From NCBI GenBank assembly GCA_963800725.1, contig CAWDCE010000008.1, positions 1 through 64,000 of the forward strand: a DNA stretch of 64,000 nucleotides. Reading direction: 5' to 3'. Shown here piece after piece: positions 28,471 to 37,101 of the stretch; within the stretch, counting starts at the first letter, position 1, and each line of letters starts with the position of its first letter. The stretch is from Bog-473 sp963800725 (GTDB lineage Bacteria > Actinomycetota > Acidimicrobiia > Acidimicrobiales > RAAP-2). The notes under the pieces are model-generated. The model was not told the DNA's origin and searched no databases. It was given only the letters and a program-made list of their open reading frames with translations. The translations under genes were made by a program, and so were the position numbers.

Positions 28471-28925
28471 ATGAATGCCGAAGACAAAAGGTCGCGATTG
28501 CGACACTGAACAAGATTATGGAGCTCGAGCTTGCGGGTGTGGTTCGCTACACGCACTATTCACTCATGGTCTACGGGTACAACCGCATTCCGATTGTGTC
28601 CTGGTTGAAAGGCAATCCAGATGAAAGTCTAGCTCATGCTTACAAAGCCGGAGAGTTGGTTACACTCCTTGGCGGTCACCCGTCCTTGAAGTTCGGACCT
28701 TTGCTAGAAACTGAACAGCATGACTTGGGCGACCTTCTAGAGAGAGTCTTGATCATGAAAAGGCCTCGATTAAGCTTGTACTACGAATTACTGAAGAATT
28801 CGGAAGGGAAATCTGTTCTTTTGGAAGAGTATGCGCGTGAGATGATTATGGCTGAAGAGTTGCATCTCGATGAAGTGAATAAGATGTTGCGCAAACCTGG
28901 GGATATCCACGAATTTCACGACTAA
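28471..28925 (+). CDS. Bacterioferritin-like protein, one frame break near the start
   Basis: Ferritin-superfamily four-helix protein, probably iron storage or detoxification. GGAGG (28456-28460) precedes the ATG at 28471, giving MNAEDK; a one-base break near 28488 leads into VAIATLNKIMELELAGVVRY then THYSLMVYGYNRIPIVSWL, a known bacterioferritin-family start. Candidate metal ligands: Glu in MELELAG, ESLAHA, ETEQHD, and EE-LH in MIMAEELHLDEV. About 151 residues. No heme-ligand Met was identified with certainty. Confidence 0.85.
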
Positions 28926-29412
28926 AACTTCTCTATTCAACTTGGAAATCGATGAACGCGGTGGCACCGTATCTAGTGGCGGCGCGTTCGTTTATTCTCG
29001 AATGTAAACGAAATTTAGCATCAGTCGGTGAGAGGTGCGTTACCCCTCAGCAAGATGGCGGGTTTGTTCCAATATCCTGACGCAGTCCAGGCCGCTTCCT
29101 GTCAGACGTTGCGAACCCCTGGAGAAGTTCTGTAAACATTTTTGGTAGTCCGTCGCTTGAGGCGCGCACCCGCCAGGAGGCTCGGGAGCCATCAATATAA
29201 GTCAATTTGAACGTAGAAACTGCTGAGTTTAGAATCAAGGAGCTTGCTAACCCGTTGTGCGGTTTTCGAAACAATTTTCCGCGCATTATGCAGCTTTAAG
29301 AAAGAACGAAGCCGTCAACTGAACTTCACGCTTTGCATCCCGCCTCCCATCTTGACCCTAGAGGATGCTAAGCTATTGGGCTTAGTAGCTTGCTTCTGGG
29401 GAAAGGAACATC
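28926..29412. other. Intergenic with possible gene remnant
   Basis: A minus-strand frame at 29047-29286 contains FKLTYIDGSRASWRVRASSD followed by GLPKMFTELLQG, which looks protein-like but lacks a credible start or upstream domain. It may be the tail of a decayed gene. Nothing else seen. Confidence 0.3.
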
Positions 29413-30078
29413 ATGAAAGCGAAAGCGTTGTTGATTGGAATTAGTCTGTCTTGCAGCAGCTTGGCTGCGTACGGATTCGACAAAACCTCACTTTTCTTTT
29501 ACGGTCAACACGAAGTACATGGCGCTAGCGCCATAGTTCGTGAGACCGGTCACGTCGATGCTTATGCGAATGCTGATGTTAAAGCCTACGACCAGGCCGT
29601 GATCAAAGCCTATGACACGTGTTCGGTTGAAGCTTATGGTCACACTGTAGTTTATGCGAACGCCAACACTAAAACTCTGGCTTTCGATAATACGCGAATA
29701 TTTGCCAGTAACAGCGCGACGGTCGATGCAACCGGCAGCGCAAATGTGCAGGCCTCAGGCAACTCAGTTGTTATTGCTCATGGAAATGCCAATATCATTT
29801 TGACGAACAATGCATCCGTGAAGGCTTATGACAATTGCACGGTGTTTGCTGCCGACAATTGCACAGTTGAGGCGCACGGGAACGTGACCGTTATGGCTCT
29901 CGGTGCCGCCACTATAATCGCGAAGGATAATGCAGCTGTTAAGGCTTATGGCGCTTGCACGATAGATGCCACCGATAACACGAACATCGATGCTTACGAG
30001 CGCGCCACTGTCACTGCAACAAAGTCCGTGAAGGTCGAGTTGCACGACTCAGCGAAAGAAGTCTTGGCTAAGGGCTAA
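29413..30078 (+). CDS. Secreted protein of 21 tandem octapeptides (beta-solenoid)
   Basis: 221 residues; AAAGGAAC precedes the ATG. Signal peptide MKAKALLIGISLSCSSLAAYG. From residue 48 (V48) to 215 the protein is 21 uninterrupted octapeptides of pattern (V/I)-x-A-(Y/x)-(D/G/N)-(N/x)-(A/C/T)-x, for example VKAYDQAV, VEAYGHTV, VKAYDNCT, VFAADNCT, VEAHGNVT. Valine/isoleucine at position 1 and small residues at 3 and 7 recur at every 8th position; Cys occurs only at position 7 (five of 21 units, including AYDTC, AYDNC, AADNC, AYGAC). Such 8/16-residue periodicity suggests a regular beta-solenoid, recalling ice-nucleation octapeptides in period but not in consensus. Function unknown; surface or matrix role inferred. 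Confidence 0.8.
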   Translation: MKAKALLIGISLSCSSLAAYGFDKTSLFFYGQHEVHGASAIVRETGHVDAYANADVKAYDQAVIKAYDTCSVEAYGHTVVYANANTKTLAFDNTRIFASNSATVDATGSANVQASGNSVVIAHGNANIILTNNASVKAYDNCTVFAADNCTVEAHGNVTVMALGAATIIAKDNAAVKAYGACTIDATDNTNIDAYERATVTATKSVKVELHDSAKEVLAKG

Positions 30079-30139
30079 CGAGAGGCTGGCGTTCTTTAAG
30101 CGCCACACTTCGTAGTCTTTTCGAATCAAATTGAAACTA

Positions 30140-30171
30140 AACGGAGCAGCTTTGCAGCTGCTCCGTTCTTC
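30140..30171. terminator. Bidirectional terminator between convergent genes
   Basis: aacggagcagc (30140-30150) pairs perfectly with gctgctccgtt (30157-30167), loop 6 nt; cttcatt follows on plus and tagtttcaattt on minus. It serves the octapeptide gene and the aldolase gene. Confidence 0.75.
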
Positions 30172-30195
30172 ATTCTGAGGTCCTGAGACCAGATC

Positions 30196-31263
30196 TCAGG
30201 CTACAGTCACGTCTTTGCAGAGGTAAACGTCCTGAATCGCGTTGAGCAGCTGGATACCTTCTTTCATTGGACGTTGGAATGCCTTGCGTCCTGAAATCAG
30301 TCCAGTGCCGCCTGCGCGTTTATTGATTACGGCTGTGGTCACAGCTTCTTCCAAATCTCGGCTGCCGGATGCACCGCCGGAGTTGATCAATCCTGCGCGT
30401 CCCATATAGCAGTTCATTACCTGGTAGCGCGTTAAGTCGATCGGGTGATCCGTTGTCAGTTCACTGTATACGCGGGGATCTGTTTTGCCGAATTTGAGTG
30501 CGTTGTAGCCGCCGTTGTTCTCTGGCAGTTTTTGCTTGATGATGTCGGCTTGGATTGTCACGCCCAGATGATTGGCCTGACCGGTCAAGTCTGCTGAGAG
30601 GTGATAATCGACGGCATCGGTTTTGAAAGCGGGGTTACGCAGATAGCACCACAACACTGTCGCCATGCCCAGTTCGTGCGCTAAGTGGAACGCTTCGGCC
30701 ACTTCTTGAATCTGTCTTGTCGATTCCGGTGAGCCAAAATAGATCGTTGCTCCGACTGCTGCAGCGCCCATCTCGTAGGCCTCTTCGACAGTTCCAAACA
30801 TGATCTGATCGAACTTGTTGGGATAGGTCAAAAATTCATTGTGGTTGATTTTTACGATGAACGGAATCTTGTGCGCATATTTGCGCGCCACAGATCCAAG
30901 CACGCCGAACGTTGAGGCGACTGCATTGCATCCACCTTCAATCGCCAGTTTGACGATGTTTTCGCCGTCGAAATAAATCGGATTTTTAGCGAATGATGCT
31001 CCGGCGGAGTGTTCGATGCCCTGGTCGACAGGCAAGATGGACATATATCCGGTGCCGGCCAGGCGTCCAGTGTTGAATAGAGCGTGCAGATTGCGCAGAA
31101 CTCTAGGGTTGCGATCGCTTGGAGCCCAGATGCGGTCTATGAAATCTGGACCAGGCAGATGTAGATCGTCTTTCGAAACGGTCTTGCATTTATGTTGAAG
31201 ATAATAGGAAGCCTTGTCTCCAAGGGCTTTCTCGATGCTTGATAGCTCAGTTGCGACTGGCAT
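30196..31263 (-). CDS. fbaB: Class I fructose-bisphosphate aldolase, FbaB/DhnA type
   Basis: Schiff-base aldolase cleaving fructose-1,6-bisphosphate to two triose phosphates (glycolysis/gluconeogenesis). 355 residues, matching the E. coli FbaB length; AGGAGC precedes the ATG. Seen: SILPVDQGIEHSAGASFAKN, PFIVKINHNEFLTYPNKFDQ, MGAAAVGATIYFGSPES, and the phosphate-binding end GGASGSRDLEEAVTTAVINK with GGTGLISGRKAFQRPM. Uninterrupted frame. Confidence 0.93.
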   Translation of the reverse strand: MPVATELSSIEKALGDKASYYLQHKCKTVSKDDLHLPGPDFIDRIWAPSDRNPRVLRNLHALFNTGRLAGTGYMSILPVDQGIEHSAGASFAKNPIYFDGENIVKLAIEGGCNAVASTFGVLGSVARKYAHKIPFIVKINHNEFLTYPNKFDQIMFGTVEEAYEMGAAAVGATIYFGSPESTRQIQEVAEAFHLAHELGMATVLWCYLRNPAFKTDAVDYHLSADLTGQANHLGVTIQADIIKQKLPENNGGYNALKFGKTDPRVYSELTTDHPIDLTRYQVMNCYMGRAGLINSGGASGSRDLEEAVTTAVINKRAGGTGLISGRKAFQRPMKEGIQLLNAIQDVYLCKDVTVA

Positions 31264-31461
31264 TTATTTGCTCCTGATAGTCCGTGCTGCTCAATGGCTT
31301 AGTCAAAACCCGCCGTGGCAGGCGTGCCGACGATCGTGCTCGGGGCTCGTGCTGCGCGGCCGGTGGTAGGCGAAAGCCATGCAGCGCCTACGGCAGGCTC
31401 CTCAAAGTATGTCTGAATCGCTCCAAACATTCAATATATGGCAGGATATCCGGTAATTTGC

Positions 31462-31884
31462 TTAATCTGCGGACTTAACCAAGGTCGGCTGAGATAGCTC
31501 GAGCAGCACTCCGCCCGTGCTCTTTGGATGTACGAATGCGATTTTCGCGCCGCCGGCTCCGATTTTCGGATTTTCGTCTATCAGTCTCGTTCCGCCGGCT
31601 TTGAGCTTATCGAGATTTTTTTGGATGTCCAGTGTGCCGACACACATGTGATGCAAGCCTGGTCCGTGATGTTTCAAGAACTTGCCAACAGGAGTGTCAT
31701 CACTTAGGGGTTCCAGCAGCTCCAAATGAGTATTGCCAAGCTCGAGCTTAGCCACTCGAACGCCTTGATCTTCGACGATTTCGGTTCCTATGCACTCCAG
31801 CCCTAGTTGCTCAGCATAAAAGCGAAGCGCTTCGTCGAGATTTGTCACTGCAATAGCTATGTGGTCGAGTCTAATTTCGCTCAT
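31462..31884 (-). CDS. mce: Methylmalonyl-CoA epimerase
   Basis: Vicinal-oxygen-chelate enzyme interconverting (R)- and (S)-methylmalonyl-CoA in propionate metabolism. 140 residues in two betaalphabetabetabeta modules. Metal ligands visible: His in LDHIAIAV, Glu in HLELLEP, His in GLHHMCVG, Glu in VLLELSQ. GAGGAKIAFVHPKSTGGVLL is the family's typical end. The ATG overlaps the upstream gene's stop by 4 bases, so the two are translationally coupled. Confidence 0.88.
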   Translation of the reverse strand: MSEIRLDHIAIAVTNLDEALRFYAEQLGLECIGTEIVEDQGVRVAKLELGNTHLELLEPLSDDTPVGKFLKHHGPGLHHMCVGTLDIQKNLDKLKAGGTRLIDENPKIGAGGAKIAFVHPKSTGGVLLELSQPTLVKSAD

Positions 31885-32365
31885 GGACCGAACCCCGAGT
31901 ATTTTTCAAAGAATTTGTGAAAACCGTTGAACACACGCAATGAGCTGAACTCATCATATTCGCGCCAGGTGCCCATCAATCGCGTAGCCCGTTCGATGCT
32001 ATCGAACTGGTCAAAGGGCGTCCATACTTCTCCTCGCCATTTTGGATTGTAATAAAACTGATTTAGAGCGGAGGTGAGATTTACTGTGCGGTCTACGTTC
32101 AGCACGTACGGTTGCCCGTCGGTTCTCACCGGGAAATAAATCGACTCACCGGGCGGCACGACCAACCGATCTCTTGGCGGCATAGGCGCAGACGGATATA
32201 GAATCGGTGCTTTGTTGCCAGAAAACAAGTGATCGGGTATCGAGTCTTCCGCTTGTAAACTTGTTGCGCCCAGGAGTGCGGCTGCAGTGCAATCAGCGGC
32301 GCTAGGCAGGCGGTTTTTGACAATTGGTTGCGCTTCTGTCCTTTTGGAATCTGGCAGCGAATCAT
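31881..32365 (-). CDS. Exported protein of unknown function, one frame break
   Basis: About 160 residues. The first frame begins MIRCQIPKGQKRNQLSKTAC and continues LAPLIAL; a break near 32285 leads to AALLGATSLQAEDSIPDHLF, together a signal peptide ending near LQA. The mature part has PPRDRLVVPPGESIYFPVRT, TDGQPYVLNVDRTVNLTS and GEVWTPFDQFDSIERATRLM, a small exported domain I do not recognise. Overlaps mce by 4 bases. The start codon has no clear ribosome site. Confidence 0.55.
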
Positions 32366-32737
32366 TATTCTGTTGCCCTTAAAAATTAGCTATCTAGCGC
32401 CGTCGCCTTCGACTATATCTGCCTCAATTATAGCCACTCATAATATCGTCGCAACGATTTTGACCACGCTGCATTCCGGGAAAAGCCTGAAGGAGCAGGG
32501 GGCGGTATATCAATCGGATATGGTTGATAGCTTTCTCGGGTCAATGTCATTGCAAGCTAAACGCGCAGCCAGCGCCGGTGAACGTGAAGTGACCTTAAAC
32601 GGTTTCGCTGTTTGATCAGCGCATAGTGGAGTAAACTGATCGCGCCACTAGCCAGAGCGCTTTTTCGCTGAGAGCGAATCCTGAAGTCAGTCTAAGGGAA
32701 TCGCAGCGGATACGAGTTACTAACGGAGAAGTCGAAA
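32366..32737. other. Divergent intergenic region
   Basis: 370 bases between the divergently transcribed exported-protein gene and the AMIN-TPR gene; promoters for both are expected. No gene seen. Confidence 0.45.
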
Positions 32738-34478
32738 ATGTCTGAAACTGTAACATCTGCGATGAACTGCCAGAAAGAGCCGGCGCAGAAAACATGCAGC
32801 AAGCTGCATCGCAATTTGGCGGTGACCGGTGTCGCCGGTATCGCATTTAGTGCGCTGAGCGCATTGGCATCCTTCGCCGCAAATAATGCGGCAATGCCGC
32901 TGAAGAGTATTTCGCTCGACGGTCAGAAGCAACTCGTGATCGAATTTGCCAATCACGGTGGTGGCTTTCCTACGGTGCCTCACGTCCTTGATTTGCCTGG
33001 TCCAAATCACCGCGTTGTCGTCGACTTAGCCGGCGCGACCATTGAGAAGGGCTCTTTGGCTACATCTGAGGAGCTTACCACCAAGATGAGTAAGCGCCTG
33101 CCAGCAATTCGCGGCGTTCGCTATTACAACCAAACCAATACGGAGCAGCCTACTGCGAGGATCGTCGTGAGATCTGCCTGAGTCTGTAAAAGCTGAGCCC
33201 CGCGTGGTGAAGGTAGACCAATCAGCAATTACGATTGATTTCGGCCGCGAAGTAATTTTGGATGATAAGCCGGCAGCGCTCTCTGGAAGTGGCTTGCCTG
33301 CCAGTGGTACCTCCGATTCCTTGGAAGTAGCTTCTGCTGGATTAACGGCCGCTGAACCTAGTGACGAAAGCCGCGCAGTCTCGAGCGCTTTCGCATCTGC
33401 GGATACTGCTCCCTCTGTGATTCCTGTTGTCGCTGATGCCACAGCCTTGTCAGCAGTTGCGCCGGCTCTGGCCAACGCGCCGGCCACCGCAGCCGCTTCG
33501 ATAATGGAAGATTCAAGCAGTTCTACGCCGCTGATAGCAGACGCACAGGTCGCTCCGAGCGCAGTGTCCGGCGCGTCTTCAACTGACAAGACAGGCGGCG
33601 GATGGGATTGGTCCTCTAATACGTCCGCACCAGCCGCGACGCCACGAGCGATTGCTCAGGCGGGCGATGGCGCAGACGGTATGGCTCCTGCCAGTTCACC
33701 AGCGGTCAGCACTCCAGCTGCGCAACCAGCTCCTGCCAGCGATGCTGCCGAACTGAGACCTGCGATCGGCAACACACCCAGCACCACCCCTAGTGCCACT
33801 ACCGAATCAGCTGCCGATCAGCCAATGAGCGCAGTGCCGCTCGCCACAGGCAGTTCTACACCCGTTGGCGCAGAACCTACTGCATCGAGTTTGAAAGCTG
33901 CGGTGAAGTTGTACAACAGCGCAGTAAAGAACCATCTTGCAGGCAAGCTTCCTGACGCAATCAATGACTACAAGGGCGCGATTGCTGCTAATCCTCAGCT
34001 CGCACAAGCACACAGCAATCTCGGCTTGATCTACAACCAACAACATAACTATCAGCCGGCTTTGGTCGAATTCCGAAAAGCTTTGGCAATCGATCCAAAG
34101 GACGCAATAACCTACAACGGTATCGGCGCAGCGTTGAGAGCTGAGAAGGACTTACCGGGCGCGATTAAGAATTGGCAGACCGCCGTCTCTTTGGACCCGC
34201 ATTTGGCCACTGCTCACTACAATCTGGGCACGGCTTATGAGATTCAGAAAGACTATGATCGTGCACTAGAGGCATACAGAGAAGCGGTGAAGAACGATTA
34301 TCGCCTGGGCGAAGCGTACTACCGCATGGGTGTAATTTTGGAGCGTAAGCACCAGCTCGATGATGCTTCTGCCCAATTCAAGGAAGCACTCAAAATTTCC
34401 ACCGACTCGGATTACTCTAAAGACGCTAGAGAGCGTCTAGATACGCTGGCAAAGGGTCAAACCGCAGCAAAGAAATAA
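32738..34478 (+). CDS. AMIN-domain plus TPR protein, one frame break
   Basis: Exported or membrane-anchored protein of about 580 residues. The N-terminal hydrophobic segment LAVTGVAGIAFSALSALASFAA is followed by an AMIN-like beta domain (LKSISLDGQKQLVIEF...VLDLPGPNHRVVVDLAGATI) which crosses a frame break near 33172: the next frame reads ESVKAEPRVVKVDQSAITID. A long Ala/Pro/Ser/Thr linker (about residues 170-385) leads to four or five TPRs (from about residue 389: LAGKLPDAINDYKGAIAANP, HNYQPALVEFRKALAIDPKD, ... DDASAQFKEALKISTDS). AMIN domains usually target envelope structures; a peptidoglycan-linked scaffold is inferred. Confidence 0.8.
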
Positions 34479-35066
34479 GACAGTATCCCGAGCTGACTGC
34501 TTAATTTTTCGGGGTTTCGCTAGCTGCGCGACAGAACATTGAATAAGTATCCATCACCAGGGAGTGAGAATTTCCGTGTGAATGGCTATTCCGCCATCAA
34601 ATCGAATCGTTGGGGGACCAAAGCGATGTAACAGATTGTGCGCCGGCGCTTGTGAAGGTTGCCTTGCTGACCATTCAGCAGATACGTTCTGTTGTTCTTC
34701 CATCCGCCTCACGAGATTCGCCTCGCCCACTACCACCACAACAGTGCCTCCACAGCATGCGTCGCAAGATGCATCTGTGAGTTTCGCGGTGAAGCGAAGC
34801 AGACTTCAGTGACCTGGATGGACCGCCGCAGTCTCTCAAAACCACGTTCGCGCAATTTAAGAGAGAAGGCTCAGTCAAACCCCTTTTAATTCACCATTAC
34901 CACCAGTTGCGGTGGCAGTGGTGATGCTGCTCAAGCGGATGCTTCCAGCACCAAATGTGTGTGGCGGCTCAATGCGGCAAAAAAGCTGATTGGTTCTCAG
35001 AGTAGCGCATCGTCAGTTTCGCGGGAGGCTTGATTTCCCGCCCTCACAACCAGGAAGGAACAAGTT
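34479..35066. other. Intergenic, nothing firm
   Basis: 590 bases. Only a loose hairpin (caccattaccaccagttgcg / ggtggcagtggtg, about 34891-34923) was seen; short frames on both strands lack protein-like composition. Confidence 0.45.
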
Positions 35067-35354
35067 ATGGCATTATCGAATTTTCAAAAATTGGTCATGA
35101 TAATGGGAGGAATCCTCTGGATCGCCTCTCTCGTATCGGCATTTTTGTACGGCACTCAGGAAGTCGCGTTTGGCATGCTGATGGCCTGTGCAGTCGGCTT
35201 TCTGCTTTGGGCCGGTTTCGGCTGGCATTTCCTGATGGTGCTGGTCGGTTTTTCTTGGGGCATTCCGGGTATGTTCGCCTTACAACCGGTCAACTTAATG
35301 ACTGCCTTAGGTGTTTTGATCGGAGCCCTCATGGTCCTACTTCCATTGACCTGA
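35067..35354 (+). CDS. Small membrane protein, 95 aa
   Basis: Not recognised. AAGGAAC precedes the ATG. Three hydrophobic segments: LVMIMGGILWIASLVSAFLY, FGMLMACAVGFLLWAGFG and LMTALGVLIGALMVLLPL; almost no soluble part. A terminator with a good T run follows. A clean, independently transcribed small gene. Confidence 0.65.
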   Translation: MALSNFQKLVMIMGGILWIASLVSAFLYGTQEVAFGMLMACAVGFLLWAGFGWHFLMVLVGFSWGIPGMFALQPVNLMTALGVLIGALMVLLPLT

Positions 35355-35378
35355 AGCACTGAGATACCATCTGAACAA

Positions 35379-35422
35379 CAGTGGCGACACTTAAATCGCC
35401 GCCACTGTGCCATGCCGTTTTT
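35379..35422 (+). terminator. Terminator of the 95-aa membrane protein gene
   Basis: acagtggcg (35379-35387) pairs with cgccactgt (about 35399-35407), then gccatgccgttttttaatc gives a six-T run. Confidence 0.65.
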
Positions 35423-35582
35423 TAATCTTGGGACTAAAGATGTAATTGGCTTGAGTGTGAAGGAGCTAAAAGTGACCGCAGCTAAAGGAGAGTCTAACCG
35501 CTTCTTTGTTTCGAAAAAAAATGCTCAGTCGGGCACCATATGCGGTATTAGATACTGTGTGTAGTTGTGACCTGATTAGACT

Positions 35583-35705
35583 ATGCTACGGTTTAGAGAT
35601 TCCACCGAATTCAAGGAAGAGCTCAGAATCGCGTTCGACCCGAATTTCTCTGCGGACGCCAGACTCCATCTGGACGCGCTGGCACTGGTCAGTCGAAAGC
35701 AGTGA
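35583..35705 (+). pseudogene. Remnant matching the C-terminus of the AMIN-TPR protein
   Basis: A 40-codon frame, MLRFRDSTEFKEELRIAFDP then NFSADARLHLDALALVSRKQ and stop. It aligns without gaps to the last TPR and tail of the AMIN-TPR gene 1.1 kb upstream (SAQFKEALKISTDSDYSKDA, RERLDTLAKG), sharing about half the residues, and ends at nearly the same place. No ribosome site and no upstream TPR coding remains. Best read as the last piece of a decayed paralogue. Confidence 0.5.
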
Positions 35706-36200
35706 AGTAAGTCTGAATTAGTCGGTGATGCAAGTCTCTCTTCATATGATTATGGAGCCTTCCGACAGCTGCGCTAGGTCAAATTCGTGTGACGTTTCGT
35801 TTCTATGCTCGGTGCGGCTGAACCAGCTTTAGTTTCACAGCTTCGGTGGGAGCGGCATCTGATATGACGCGAGGCAGCCGAAATGCATAATAAATTGAAC
35901 TTCAATCCCTCCTTCTTATATTCATGACACTGTAATTCAAAGAAACAACTTGATCTACGCTTGGGCCCGACGGGACCTTCGTATGATGTTTCTTTTCCGT
36001 GAACTAAGTTAATTCGACGAGTCTGTGCACCGCTTGCGCGCAAGCGAATTACGGACGAGGACTGAAGACCAACCTGCAGTCACTTCGCCTACTCGGCTGC
36101 TTACGCCTCCTCAATTCCGGACGATCTCACGCGCGTTCATGCATCTCTTTGCGGATGTGCTGCTTCAGCCGTGTTCGACTGACGACCTCTAGGACCAGAC
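35706..36200. other. Intergenic, nothing identified
   Basis: About 500 bases upstream of the HAD gene with no credible frame or RNA gene. Confidence 0.45.
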
Positions 36201-37019
36201 ATGAAACCCGATAACTCAATTAGTCTCGTCGTGACGGATCTCGATGGGACGTTCTTGAACGACAAATCCGAAATTTCACCCCGTGCTTTGGCGGCTGCGC
36301 AGGCTTTACCTGCTCAGGGCGTTCACTTCACGATTTGCAGCGCTCGACCCACTTGGGCTGTGGTTTCTATTGCAGAGCAATCAGGCGTAACGCTCCCGTT
36401 CGGGGCTCTCAATGGGTCTGTGATTTTAAACAGCAAGCTGCAGGTGCTCAAGCAACATCTGCTCGGACCGAGGCGCACCCGCAAAGGCATCGAATTCTTC
36501 CGCTCGCGCGGAGTCAACGTGCTTCTCATGACTGCTACTGACTGGTACGTGCTCGATCGCAAGGGAGACTTCGTCGAAGAAGAAGTGCGAATCTGTAAAC
36601 GAGAGCCGCACGTGGTCGAGAGCTTCGAGCCTTATCTCAGCCAGACCGTGACGATTGCGGGTGTCTCCAAAGATGCGGAAAAGATGAGTTCACTGCAGCG
36701 GGAACTTGCCGCTCGTTATGGCAAAGGCGCATCTGTGGTGCGTTCTAACCCCAACTATGTGAACGTGACGAATGCAAAGGCGAACAAAGGCAGCTTCGTT
36801 CGTTGGATTTCGCGTAAGTTGCAGGTGCCCAAAGCGCAAATCGCTTGTCTGGGTGACATGCCGTCAGACGCGCGGATGTTCCCCTGGTGTCACCTCGGCA
36901 TCGCCATGGGAAATGCGCCGGAAGAGGTCAAATCGCAGGCGACATATGTTGCCGGCCACCATGCCGAAGACGGCTGGGCGAAAGCGATTGAAGAGCTCGT
37001 TTTGAATAAGGTCGCCTGA
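36201..37019 (+). CDS. Cof-type HAD phosphatase
   Basis: HAD-superfamily IIB hydrolase, probably a sugar-phosphate or nucleotide phosphatase. 272 residues, uninterrupted. Motif I DLDGTFLNDKSEIS (nucleophile Asp), motif II FTICSARPTWA, a cap domain in the middle, KGSFVRWISRKLQV with the motif III Lys, and motif IV CLGDMPSDARMF with two acidic residues. AGGACC precedes the ATG. The galactosidase gene begins 82 bases downstream on the same strand; joint expression is possible. Confidence 0.9.
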   Translation: MKPDNSISLVVTDLDGTFLNDKSEISPRALAAAQALPAQGVHFTICSARPTWAVVSIAEQSGVTLPFGALNGSVILNSKLQVLKQHLLGPRRTRKGIEFFRSRGVNVLLMTATDWYVLDRKGDFVEEEVRICKREPHVVESFEPYLSQTVTIAGVSKDAEKMSSLQRELAARYGKGASVVRSNPNYVNVTNAKANKGSFVRWISRKLQVPKAQIACLGDMPSDARMFPWCHLGIAMGNAPEEVKSQATYVAGHHAEDGWAKAIEELVLNKVA

Positions 37020-37101
37020 TTCGATTTGAGGCAGCGACAGGTCGGATACCTGGCGCAGCCTGGCTGGCCCTCCAGCCCTTGGACTGAAGAAAGACTAAGC
37101 T

